Below are positions 1 through 6,219 of a DNA stretch of 16,554 bases, piece by piece; positions within the stretch are counted from its first letter, which is position 1, and every line of letters begins with the position of its first letter. The stretch spans positions 1-16,554 of the forward strand of contig JAWXUF010000026.1 in NCBI GenBank assembly GCA_044432865.1. Direction: 5' to 3'. The notes below the pieces were generated by a model. It saw only the letters and a program-made list of their open reading frames with translations. It was not told where the DNA came from and ran no database searches. The position numbers and the translations under genes are program-made. The stretch comes from JAWXUE01 sp044432865. GTDB lineage: Bacteria; Bacillota_I; Bacilli_A; Acholeplasmatales; Anaeroplasmataceae.

Positions 1-22
1 AGTTAGTAGTTCTTAAAATATA

Positions 23-63
23 AAACAGTAAATTCCATTGTAATATAGCGGAATTTACTGTTT
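23..63. terminator. Perfect 14-bp hairpin, probable bidirectional terminator
   Basis: Positions 23-36 and 50-63 are perfect inverted complements (14 bp) around a 13-nt loop. On the + strand the stem ends in TTT and is followed by CATTTTATAAT; on the - strand it is followed by an equally T-rich stretch. This is the usual form of a bidirectional terminator between convergent genes, presumably serving an unseen + strand gene left of the window and backing up the terminator of the lipoprotein gene. The first 22 bases hold nothing I can identify. Confidence 0.6.
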
Positions 64-121
64 CATTTTATAATACTAATTTTAATTTTTAAAAAACGGA
101 ATTTAGTTTTTCATTCAAGGT

Positions 122-157
122 AATAAATAAAAAAAGAATATATCGAAATATATTCTT
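122..157 (-). terminator. Rho-independent terminator of the lipoprotein gene
   Basis: Read on the - strand, a perfect 10-bp stem (148-157 with 134-143) with a 4-nt loop is followed by a T-rich tail (positions 133 down to 122). It starts just 7 bases past the stop codon of the - strand lipoprotein gene, so it is very probably that gene's own terminator. Confidence 0.8.
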
Positions 158-163
158 AATTAA

Positions 164-934
164 TTACGTTTTTATGTTCCATTCGAATGATAGTTCTAAT
201 ACTGTACCTACATATTCAGTTCCACCAGGAGTTGGATATCTGAACCCAAATGAAGCTTGGTATTTAGATATTAAATTATAATTATTATATATAGCTTCTG
301 TTTGGTGGATTTCCATTGTATTTGTTCCTGTTGCAACAGAAGTATTTGTAGAATAATCTGATATAGATAGTACTAACAATCCATCAGTAGATGTGTGGTG
401 TGAATATTTATGTTTAAAAGGTGCACTTGAGTAGTTATCCTGCGCTTGAAATTCTAAATCAATATCTTGATAATAATCTAATAAATCACTTGTTATTACA
501 ATGTTATTAACAACAATACTATTTACAATACTAAACTTATTGTTTCCAAGGATTTGATCTAATTCATACTCTTCATCAACTTTAGAAAATTGTTTTCCTT
601 GATGCCAATAGTTAGTTGTAACTGTGACAGACTTATAAACTGTTTCAATTGCTTTTATTTCATCGGTAGTTAAACCTAAACTATCGTACATATCGCTAGT
701 AATTGAAATATCAGAAGTTGAATATGAATTTAAAGCTTTAGATACATTTTTGTATGGAGCTTTACCAACTAAATCTATTGCTTGATTATACGTAATATCT
801 TCTTTTACAAATGAAGTTAATGAATAACCATTTTCGGTAAAATAACCAAATTGATTAGAACTACTACTAAAATCACATGCGAATAATGATAAACCGCAAA
901 TTAATACAAATATTCCAGCAAAAAATTTCTTCAT
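164..934 (-). CDS. Putative secreted lipoprotein of unknown function
   Basis: 256 residues. The N-terminus is a classic lipoprotein signal peptide: MKK, a hydrophobic core, then the lipobox L-F-A-C with Cys20 as the expected lipidated residue, followed by a serine-rich linker (SSSS) typical of surface lipoproteins. It should be processed by signal peptidase II and anchored on the outer face of the membrane. The mature part has no motif I recognise; it is rich in Ser, Thr, Tyr and Asn with alternating hydrophobic stretches suggesting beta structure, and has no further membrane segment. The start is supported by an AAGGAGTGAT ribosome-binding site just upstream. The gene is monocistronic, divergent from gpr, with its own promoter and terminator. 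Function is unknown; a solute-binding or enzymatic role is neither supported nor excluded. Confidence 0.85.
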   Translation of the reverse strand: MKKFFAGIFVLICGLSLFACDFSSSSNQFGYFTENGYSLTSFVKEDITYNQAIDLVGKAPYKNVSKALNSYSTSDISITSDMYDSLGLTTDEIKAIETVYKSVTVTTNYWHQGKQFSKVDEEYELDQILGNNKFSIVNSIVVNNIVITSDLLDYYQDIDLEFQAQDNYSSAPFKHKYSHHTSTDGLLVLSISDYSTNTSVATGTNTMEIHQTEAIYNNYNLISKYQASFGFRYPTPGGTEYVGTVLELSFEWNIKT

Positions 935-972
935 AATATCACTCCTTTTATAAATTTTAATTAAGTATTGTT

Positions 973-1001
973 ATTTTATCATTTTTGACAAAGTTTTACA
1001 A
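973..1001 (-). promoter_or_regulatory. Candidate vegetative promoter for the lipoprotein gene
   Basis: On the - strand, TTGTAA (996-1001) and TAAAAT (973-978) are separated by 17 bp, giving a plausible housekeeping-sigma promoter about 40 bp before the lipoprotein start codon. The alternative TTGTCA with AATACT lies in the same stretch with a poorer -10. AT-rich sequence produces such matches readily, so support is moderate. Confidence 0.5.
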
Positions 1002-1008
1002 GATAAAT

Positions 1009-1049
1009 TACATTTTATAAATTGAAATATATTTCATATATAAAATGTA
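1009..1049. repeat. Nested palindrome in the divergent intergenic region
   Basis: A perfect 14-bp palindrome TGAAATATATTTCA (1023-1036) is flanked by an 11-bp inverted repeat, TACATTTTATA (1009-1019) and TATAAAATGTA (1039-1049), with spacers of 3 and 2 nt. It lies immediately upstream of the proposed -35 of the lipoprotein gene and about 50 bp before the gpr start. It could be an operator for a dimeric regulator shared by the two divergent genes, or a hairpin; the + strand side is followed by TTTTTT. I saw no convincing sporulation-sigma promoter for gpr with a sensible leader length nearby. Confidence 0.5.
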
Positions 1050-1096
1050 TTTTTTATTTATTATTGTAAATGATATATAAAAAGGAGCGTTTTAAT

Positions 1097-1981
1097 ATGA
1101 AATTTGGAAGAACAGATTTAGCAGTAGAAGAAAGAAGTGATGGAGTTGAATTTAAAGAAGGAAAAATTGATAAAGTATATTTAGATGAAAAAAGGGCTGC
1201 GATGTTAAATAAGGGAATGGGTTATTATTATACATTAACAACATCTACATTTGTAAATTTAGATCATGATAAGATGGAAGGTGTGGTTAATAAAGTATCT
1301 TCAATTTTAAATGAAATATTAAAAGAAAGAAATTTTGAATTTAGGGATAGTGTATTGATTATGGGGTTAGGAAATAGAGGTATAACTCCTGATAACTTAG
1401 GACCTAATGTATGTGATAACATATTTGTTTCAAAACATTTGATTGATTTAGGATATAAAGAACCAAGCTTAGGATATGTTTCTAGTGTAACACCAGGAGT
1501 TATGGCTCAAACAGGAATGGAATCTAGTGACATATTAGAAGCTTTAGTTAGAATGTATAAACCGAAACTAGTTGTAGTTATTGATGCATTAGCAAGTAGA
1601 TCTATTCATAGAGTTAATCAAACAATACAAATAACAGAAGCTGGTATAAATCCAGGTAGTGGTGTTGGAAATAAAAGAAAAGGTATTAATAAAAAATCGC
1701 TTGGTTGCGACGTTATTGCAATAGGTGTACCTACAGTAGTTGATGTATCTAGCATCGTGAATGATTCATTAGAGTATATATATAACATGTCTAATAGTTC
1801 TGATAAAAGAAGTATGAGTACATTTATGAATAACAAAAAAACTTTTATAAATGATGTATTAGGTGAATCAAATATTAACTTCATGGTTACACCAAAAGAA
1901 ATTGATGAAATAATGAATATGTTAGCAGAGTGTTTATCTGCTTCATTAAATAAAGTGTTTCATAGATTGGAGAAATTATAA
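1097..1981 (+). CDS. gpr: Germination protease GPR (spore SASP-degrading endopeptidase)
   Basis: 294 residues. GPR degrades small acid-soluble spore proteins (SASPs) during germination, freeing spore DNA and amino acids; it is an atypical aspartic-type protease made in the forespore. Family hallmarks visible are TDLAVE (6-11), MGLGNRGITPDNLGP (89-103) with the catalytic-type Asp99, and VVVIDALASRSI (159-170) with the second Asp163, followed by the glycine-rich NPGSGVGNKRKGI segment and GVPTVVDV. An upstream in-frame ATG at 1070 is rejected because AAAGGAGCG (1081-1089) is an ideal ribosome-binding site for ATG 1097 and the family's N-terminal motif begins right there. The protein is shorter than Bacillus GPR (about 370 aa) and has only five residues before TDLAVE. 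Its stop overlaps the next start (TAATG), so the two are probably translationally coupled. Confidence 0.95.
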   Translation: MKFGRTDLAVEERSDGVEFKEGKIDKVYLDEKRAAMLNKGMGYYYTLTTSTFVNLDHDKMEGVVNKVSSILNEILKERNFEFRDSVLIMGLGNRGITPDNLGPNVCDNIFVSKHLIDLGYKEPSLGYVSSVTPGVMAQTGMESSDILEALVRMYKPKLVVVIDALASRSIHRVNQTIQITEAGINPGSGVGNKRKGINKKSLGCDVIAIGVPTVVDVSSIVNDSLEYIYNMSNSSDKRSMSTFMNNKKTFINDVLGESNINFMVTPKEIDEIMNMLAECLSASLNKVFHRLEKL

Positions 1982-2238
1982 TGCCTAAAAGAATGTTTTT
2001 ATTATCAATAATAATCGTATTATTAATCATAGGAGTTGGATTTACAACAATAGATTCATCTTCAATACAATCTGATATGAACAATTTTGAAGATGCACTA
2101 ACTAATTCTGGAGTTAATTCAGTTATTGATAACTCATCGGTATTGGGTGATATTGCAATAAAAATTCAATCAATTATTGATTTTATTATTTCTACAATAA
2201 TGTCTTTTTTTACAAAGTTAATAAATATTTTTTCATAA
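1981..2238 (+). CDS. Small membrane protein coupled to gpr
   Basis: 85 residues, not recognised. Residues 5-22 form a hydrophobic segment after a positively charged MPKR start, so it is either an N-in membrane anchor or an uncleaved signal. A polar Ser/Asn/Asp-rich middle (about 24-58) follows, then a second hydrophobic or amphipathic stretch (about 59-83, rich in Ile and Phe). Its ATG overlaps the gpr stop by one base (TAATG), with GGAGAA inside the end of gpr as the ribosome-binding site. This arrangement suggests co-expression with gpr in the forespore. In Bacillus gpr is followed by spoIIP, but nothing here resembles SpoIIP, which is far longer. A role in sporulation or germination is inference from position only. 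Confidence 0.75.
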   Translation: MPKRMFLLSIIIVLLIIGVGFTTIDSSSIQSDMNNFEDALTNSGVNSVIDNSSVLGDIAIKIQSIIDFIISTIMSFFTKLINIFS

Positions 2239-2252
2239 ATAAAATATTTTTT
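2223..2252 (+). terminator. A/T-only hairpin at the end of the gpr operon
   Basis: AAATATTTT (2223-2231) can pair with AAAATATTT (2241-2249) around a 9-nt loop, followed by TTT. The hairpin spans the stop codon of the 85-aa gene. The stem contains only A-T pairs, so it would be weak. The same bases also form an 11-bp direct repeat of AAATATTTTTT (2223-2233 and 2242-2252). Offered as a minor candidate only. Confidence 0.25.
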
Positions 2253-2260
2253 AGTAATTT

Positions 2261-2317
2261 CCTCCTTTTCTAGTAATAATATTATGTGATCAATTTATTA
2301 CGAGAGGAGGTTTTTTT
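2261..2317 (+). promoter_or_regulatory. Terminator-like hairpin whose 3' arm is the next gene's ribosome-binding site
   Basis: Positions 2261-2269 (CCTCCTTTT) pair with 2302-2310 (GAGAGGAGG, two G-U pairs). After one C-C mismatch, 2271-2276 (TAGTAA) pair with 2295-2300 (TTATTA, one G-U). The loop is 18 nt. The stem is directly followed by seven T residues (2311-2317), as in an intrinsic terminator. The 3' arm AGGAGG (2305-2310) is also a perfect Shine-Dalgarno sequence 9 nt before the ATG at 2320. The element could therefore end the gpr transcript and, in read-through RNA, mask the ribosome-binding site of the 80-aa gene. I found no clear promoter between this hairpin and the ATG. Confidence 0.6.
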
Positions 2318-2319
2318 GT

Positions 2320-2562
2320 ATGAAGGCTACTTTGATTGAGGATTTCTTTAAGAATATACCATATTATAATTTTGTATTTTCAAATCCAATAGTTGGGAAA
2401 ATACTACTTAATTATTTATATGATAATCAATTTGATGGTAATTTAGAGTACTTCAAACTCAATGATATTATTATATTAGGGGAACGAAGAGTTCAGATGG
2501 TAATAAAATTTGAAGATGAAGAAGAAATTTCAGCAATCATAAAATTAGTACCATTACACTAA
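2320..2562 (+). CDS. Small hypothetical protein, 80 aa
   Basis: 80 residues, not recognised. It appears soluble, with no convincing membrane segment. An aromatic- and Asn-rich N-terminal half (FFKNIPYYNFVF, NYLYDNQF) is followed by a strand-like half with LNDIIILGERRVQMVIKF, an acidic DEEEE stretch and IIKLVPLH at the end. The start is supported by AGGAGG with 9-nt spacing, the strongest ribosome-binding site in the window. The gene lies between the gpr pair and the pgsA promoter and may be its own unit or depend on read-through past the hairpin at 2261-2317. I considered a YabP/YqfC-type sporulation protein but cannot support it. Coding status is likely but not certain. Confidence 0.65.
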   Translation: MKATLIEDFFKNIPYYNFVFSNPIVGKILLNYLYDNQFDGNLEYFKLNDIIILGERRVQMVIKFEDEEEISAIIKLVPLH

Positions 2563-2641
2563 AAATATGATATTTACGGAAAATACTACTTAATTAGTAG
2601 AAAAAAGTAACAAAATATAGTGCTAGTTATCATATTATCAA

Positions 2642-2670
2642 TTGACCTAACGTAAAATGATTGGTATAAT
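2642..2670 (+). promoter_or_regulatory. Strong vegetative promoter of pgsA-recA
   Basis: TTGACC (2642-2647) and a perfect TATAAT (2665-2670) are separated by exactly 17 bp, the clearest housekeeping-sigma promoter in the window. Transcription should begin near 2677, leaving a very short leader before the GGAG (2680-2683) ribosome-binding site and the pgsA ATG. I see no SOS (LexA) box of the GAAC-N4-GTTC type over this promoter. Confidence 0.85.
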
Positions 2671-2693
2671 TATAACAATGGAGATGTGATAAA

Positions 2694-3278
2694 ATGAATT
2701 TACCAAACAAATTAACATTTTTAAGAATTTTATTAATACCTGTAATGGTTGTAATAGCTCTTATTCCTTATTTAAATGAAACTAAAGTAATCCTTAACAT
2801 TTCTCTAGCAAATTTCATTAATGTAATTATTTTCACTATTGCTTCTATAACAGATGCATTAGATGGAATGCTTGCTAGAAAATACAATTTAATAACAACA
2901 TTTGGGAAGTTCGCTGATCCTTTAGCTGATAAACTTTTAGTAATGGCTGCGATGGTTATATTAATGGTTCAAGGTGTACAAGCTGAAGTAAGTATTTTCC
3001 CTATGTGGGCTGCAATTGTAATACTTGGAAGAGAGTTTATTGTTACAGGGATTCGTTTAGTTGCTGTTGAAAACGGAAAAGTTATTGCTGCATCTAATTT
3101 AGGTAAACTTAAAACAATTGCTACTATGGTGGCATTAATAGTACTATTTTTCTGGGAAACACATATAGCAGTTCAATATACTGGACTTGTTCTTGTATAT
3201 ATTGCTACATTCTTTACTGTTATTTCTGGATTTGATTACTTTTTCAAAAACCGTAAAATTATATTAGAGTCTGTTTAA
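2694..3278 (+). CDS. pgsA: CDP-diacylglycerol-glycerol-3-phosphate phosphatidyltransferase
   Basis: 194 residues. It catalyses the committed step of phosphatidylglycerol synthesis: CDP-diacylglycerol plus sn-glycerol 3-phosphate gives phosphatidylglycerophosphate and CMP, in the cytoplasmic membrane. The complete CDP-alcohol phosphotransferase signature is present with exact spacing: Asp54, Asp57-Gly58, Ala61-Arg62, Gly71, Asp75 and Asp79. Several membrane helices are visible (about 8-26, 36-53, 81-95, 100-120, 135-155 and 160-182), and the MNLPNKLTFLRIL start is typical of PgsA. The length is as expected. It shares a promoter with recA, 31 bases downstream. In Bacillus cinA lies between pgsA and recA; it is absent here. 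Confidence 0.96.
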   Translation: MNLPNKLTFLRILLIPVMVVIALIPYLNETKVILNISLANFINVIIFTIASITDALDGMLARKYNLITTFGKFADPLADKLLVMAAMVILMVQGVQAEVSIFPMWAAIVILGREFIVTGIRLVAVENGKVIAASNLGKLKTIATMVALIVLFFWETHIAVQYTGLVLVYIATFFTVISGFDYFFKNRKIILESV

Positions 3279-3309
3279 TCAAATTTATAATATAATCGGA
3301 GGAAGTAAA

Positions 3310-4287
3310 ATGACTGATAAAGAGAAGTTATTGAAAGAAGCATTAAATAAAATTGAAAAATCTTATGGAAAAGGTTCAATTATGTTGATGGGTGAAAATC
3401 CTACTGTACAAATTGAAACAATTCCAACAGGATCTATAGCTGTTGATAAAGCGATAGGTGTTGGTGGATACCCTAAAGGAAGAATTATTGAAATATATGG
3501 ACCAGAATCTTCTGGTAAAACTACTTTTGCATTACATGCTATTGCATCAGCACAAGCTGCTGGAGGGTATGCCGCTTTTATTGATGCGGAAAATGCATTA
3601 GATCCTAAATATGCGAAAGCATTAGGTGTTGATATTGAGAATTTAATATTATCTCAACCTGATTCAGGTGAACAAGCATTAGAAATTGCATTATCATTAA
3701 TTTCTAGTGGTGTTATTGACATTATTGTTATTGATTCTGTTGCTGCATTAGTACCAGAAGCTGAAATAAAAGGTGACATGGGAGATAGCCATGTTGGGTT
3801 ACAAGCGCGTTTAATGAGCCAAGCTATGAGAAAATTAGCTGGTGTTATTAATAAAACAAAGTGTGTTGCAATTTTTATAAATCAAATTAGAGAAAAAGTT
3901 GGAGTAATGTATGGGAGCCCAGAAGTTACGCCAGGTGGTAGAGCTTTAAAATTCTATTCAACAATTAGAATGGATATTAGACGCGGAGAGCAATTAAAAA
4001 ATGGGACAGACGCTATAGGAAATAAAACTAATGTTAAAATAGTTAAGAATAAAGTAGCGCCGCCATTCAAGGTTGCTGAAGTTGAAATAATTTATGGTGA
4101 AGGTATAAGTAAATTAGGTGAGATAGTTGATATGGCTGTTAAACTTGATGTAATTGAACGTGCTGGAGCATGGTATAGTTATAAAGGTGAGAAGATTGGA
4201 CAAGGTAGAGAAAATGTTAAAATCTTCTTAAGTAACAACGAACCATTAAAAGATGAAATTGAGAAACAAGTAAGAAACTTGTTGTAA
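3310..4287 (+). CDS. recA: Recombinase RecA
   Basis: 325 residues. RecA forms filaments on single-stranded DNA, drives homologous strand exchange and stimulates LexA self-cleavage. Visible landmarks are the Walker A GPESSGKT (64-71), the FIDAE segment with the catalytic Glu94, Walker B-like DIIVIDSVAALVP (137-149), NQIREKVGVMYGSPE (191-205) leading into loop L2, and PGGRALKFY (208-216). The C-terminus ends at IEKQVRNLL without the acidic tail of longer RecAs (about 350 aa in E. coli and B. subtilis). Residue 95 is Asn where the usual motif is DAEHALD. The start has a GGAGG site (3299-3303). It is the last gene of its operon and is followed by a strong terminator. Confidence 0.98.
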   Translation: MTDKEKLLKEALNKIEKSYGKGSIMLMGENPTVQIETIPTGSIAVDKAIGVGGYPKGRIIEIYGPESSGKTTFALHAIASAQAAGGYAAFIDAENALDPKYAKALGVDIENLILSQPDSGEQALEIALSLISSGVIDIIVIDSVAALVPEAEIKGDMGDSHVGLQARLMSQAMRKLAGVINKTKCVAIFINQIREKVGVMYGSPEVTPGGRALKFYSTIRMDIRRGEQLKNGTDAIGNKTNVKIVKNKVAPPFKVAEVEIIYGEGISKLGEIVDMAVKLDVIERAGAWYSYKGEKIGQGRENVKIFLSNNEPLKDEIEKQVRNLL

Positions 4288-4294
4288 AAAATAT

Positions 4295-4337
4295 AATACT
4301 AGTAGAAAATGTTAAATTCTACTAGTATTTTTTATTT
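4295..4337 (+). terminator. Rho-independent terminator after recA
   Basis: A perfect 13-bp stem (4295-4307 with 4317-4329) and a 9-nt loop are followed by a T-rich tail, starting 8 bases after the recA stop. It cleanly separates pgsA-recA from glmSMU. Confidence 0.88.
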
Positions 4338-4342
4338 ATATA

Positions 4343-4371
4343 TTAAAATCTTGTGAAATCGATACTATATT
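4343..4371 (+). promoter_or_regulatory. Weak candidate promoter for glmSMU
   Basis: TTAAAA (4343-4348) and TATATT (4366-4371) are 17 bp apart, about 65 bp before the glmS start. The -35 matches only four of six bases, so this is a guess at the promoter that must lie between the recA terminator and glmS. The whole gap is only about 100 bases, and I do not see the conserved core of a glmS ribozyme in it. Confidence 0.3.
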
Positions 4372-4435
4372 AGAAATGTATATGATAAGATATGCATACA
4401 ATTTATTAGAAGTGTGATTTTGGGGGGATAATGTA

Positions 4436-6211
4436 ATGTGTGGTATCGTTGGATATGTTGGTAGTGCTAATGCAAAAGATGTAATATTATCTGGACTTCA
4501 TAAATTGGAGTATAGAGGTTATGATTCAGCTGGTGTAGCATTATTGGTGAATGATAAAATTAATATCTATAAAACAAAAGGTAGAGTAAATGACTTAGAA
4601 AAACTAGTAAATAATGAAATATCAAACTATGGAATTGGACATACTAGATGGGCAACACATGGAGAGCCTAACTATATTAATTCTCATCCACATTATTCTG
4701 AATCAAAAAGATTTATAATTGTCCATAATGGAATTATTGAGAATTCAATGGAATTAAAAGCTGATATCTTACATAATTGTAAATTTATTTCAGATACAGA
4801 TACTGAAGTTATTGCAAACTTAATTGAATTTTATAGTTCTAGTATGTCGGTTGAAAAATCAATTAGAAAAACTATTTCACAACTAGAAGGATCATATGCG
4901 ATTATCGTTTTAGATACACTTGATAATTCAAAAATGTATTTTGCTAAGAATAGAACTCCATTATTAATTGGTAAAGGATTAAATGGAATAACTATAGCAT
5001 CGGATATAGTTGCTTTAATCGGTCATTCAGATTCATATATTTCTTTAGAAGATAAAACAATTGGAGAAATTAAAGGCAATGAATTTTCATTATTTGATAT
5101 TATTGGAGTTGAGCGTGATATTCTTTTAAAAGAAATTACAATGAAGGAAGAGGAAGTTTCTAAGGGTGATAATGAACACTTTATGTTAAAAGAGATAGAA
5201 GAACAACCTTCTATAATTAGAGGATTAATCTCTAATTATTTCGATGATGAAGATATAAATATTGATTTTGATTTAATTAATAGGATTAGAGAGAGTGATA
5301 AAATAAATTTAGTTGCTTGCGGTACATCAATGTATGCATGTTTAGTAGCTAAATATTTTTTTGAAAAGTTATGCGCAATTCCTACTGAAGTATTTTGTGC
5401 AAGTGAATTAGTTTATTCAACGCCACTTATAACTAAAAATCCTTTTTTTATCTTTTTAAGTCAGAGTGGAGAAACAGCAGATTGTATAAGTGTGATGAAG
5501 AAGATGAAATTCCAAAAATATCCTATCCTAGCAATTACAAATAGCATTGAATCATCAATGTACAATTTAGCGGATTATAATTTGAATATTTTTGCTGGAA
5601 AGGAAATAAGTGTAGCATCAACAAAAGCGTATACTGCACAAATTGTTACTTGTTCTATCCTAGCAAAATATGTATCAAATAAAGAAACAACATTAAAAGA
5701 TAATCTTAAAAAAATCGCTTTAGTAATGGAAAAAATGTTTTCATATAAAGGAATAATAAAACAATTAGCTAGTGAGATTGTTAAATCTAAACATGCATTT
5801 TATTTAGGTAGAGGATTAGATTATTGGGTATCTTTAGAAGGTGCTTTGAAACTGAAGGAGATATCATATATACATACAGAAGCTTATCCATCGGGAGAAT
5901 TAAAGCATGGCCCAATTGCTTTAATTACAAAAGATACTCCTGTAATTGGAATTATCACTCAAGAAGGTACAAACTTAATTACAAGAAGTAATATAGAGGA
6001 AACTAGAGCACGAGGTGCAAAATGTTTTATTATTTCCACCGAATCTTTAGCGAAGAATAATGATGATCTTATTATTCCGAATGTACCGCACTATCTTACA
6101 CCATTAGTTAGTGCTGTAGTTGTACAATACATTGCATATTATTGCGCTGTTTTAAATGGTAATGATGTAGACAAACCAAGAAACTTAGCAAAGAGTGTTA
6201 CAGTAGAATAG
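4436..6211 (+). CDS. glmS: Glutamine-fructose-6-phosphate aminotransferase (isomerizing)
   Basis: 591 residues. It converts fructose-6-phosphate and glutamine to glucosamine-6-phosphate and glutamate, the entry to amino-sugar synthesis. The N-terminal class II glutaminase domain (about 1-225) has the nucleophile Cys2, which requires this exact start (MCGIVGYVG), with YRGYDSAG (26-33), HTRWATHG (69-76) and VHNGIIEN (96-103). Two SIS sugar-isomerase domains follow (about 280-410 and 450-585), marked by CGTSMYA, SQSGETADC and SGELKHGPIALI. The protein ends in the standard DKPRNLAKSVTVE. The length is near the usual 600. GGGGGG (4422-4427) is the ribosome-binding site. glmM follows after 8 bases. 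Confidence 0.97.
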   Translation: MCGIVGYVGSANAKDVILSGLHKLEYRGYDSAGVALLVNDKINIYKTKGRVNDLEKLVNNEISNYGIGHTRWATHGEPNYINSHPHYSESKRFIIVHNGIIENSMELKADILHNCKFISDTDTEVIANLIEFYSSSMSVEKSIRKTISQLEGSYAIIVLDTLDNSKMYFAKNRTPLLIGKGLNGITIASDIVALIGHSDSYISLEDKTIGEIKGNEFSLFDIIGVERDILLKEITMKEEEVSKGDNEHFMLKEIEEQPSIIRGLISNYFDDEDINIDFDLINRIRESDKINLVACGTSMYACLVAKYFFEKLCAIPTEVFCASELVYSTPLITKNPFFIFLSQSGETADCISVMKKMKFQKYPILAITNSIESSMYNLADYNLNIFAGKEISVASTKAYTAQIVTCSILAKYVSNKETTLKDNLKKIALVMEKMFSYKGIIKQLASEIVKSKHAFYLGRGLDYWVSLEGALKLKEISYIHTEAYPSGELKHGPIALITKDTPVIGIITQEGTNLITRSNIEETRARGAKCFIISTESLAKNNDDLIIPNVPHYLTPLVSAVVVQYIAYYCAVLNGNDVDKPRNLAKSVTVE

Positions 6212-6219
6212 GAGATTAC

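Noticed and set aside
1046..1075. TGTATT-17-AATGATA as a sigma-G-like promoter for gpr
   Set aside because: The predicted transcription start (about 1082) would fall on the ribosome-binding site of gpr, leaving almost no leader.
1070..1096. Upstream ATG giving a nine-residue longer GPR
   Set aside because: The extension is encoded by the AAAGGAGCG ribosome-binding site itself, and the family N-terminal motif starts right after ATG 1097.
2482..2494. GAAC-N5-GTTC resembling a LexA/SOS box upstream of recA
   Set aside because: The spacer is 5 nt rather than 4, it lies inside the 80-aa coding region about 200 bases before the pgsA start, and it is not at the promoter.
2584..2600. Short inverted repeat CTACT/AGTAG after the 80-aa gene as a terminator
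   Set aside because: The stem is only 5 bp and is followed by A residues rather than T on the + strand.
4338..4435. glmS ribozyme or other riboswitch in the glmS leader
   Set aside because: The gap is too short once the recA terminator is removed, and no conserved ribozyme core or compact GC-containing helices are visible.
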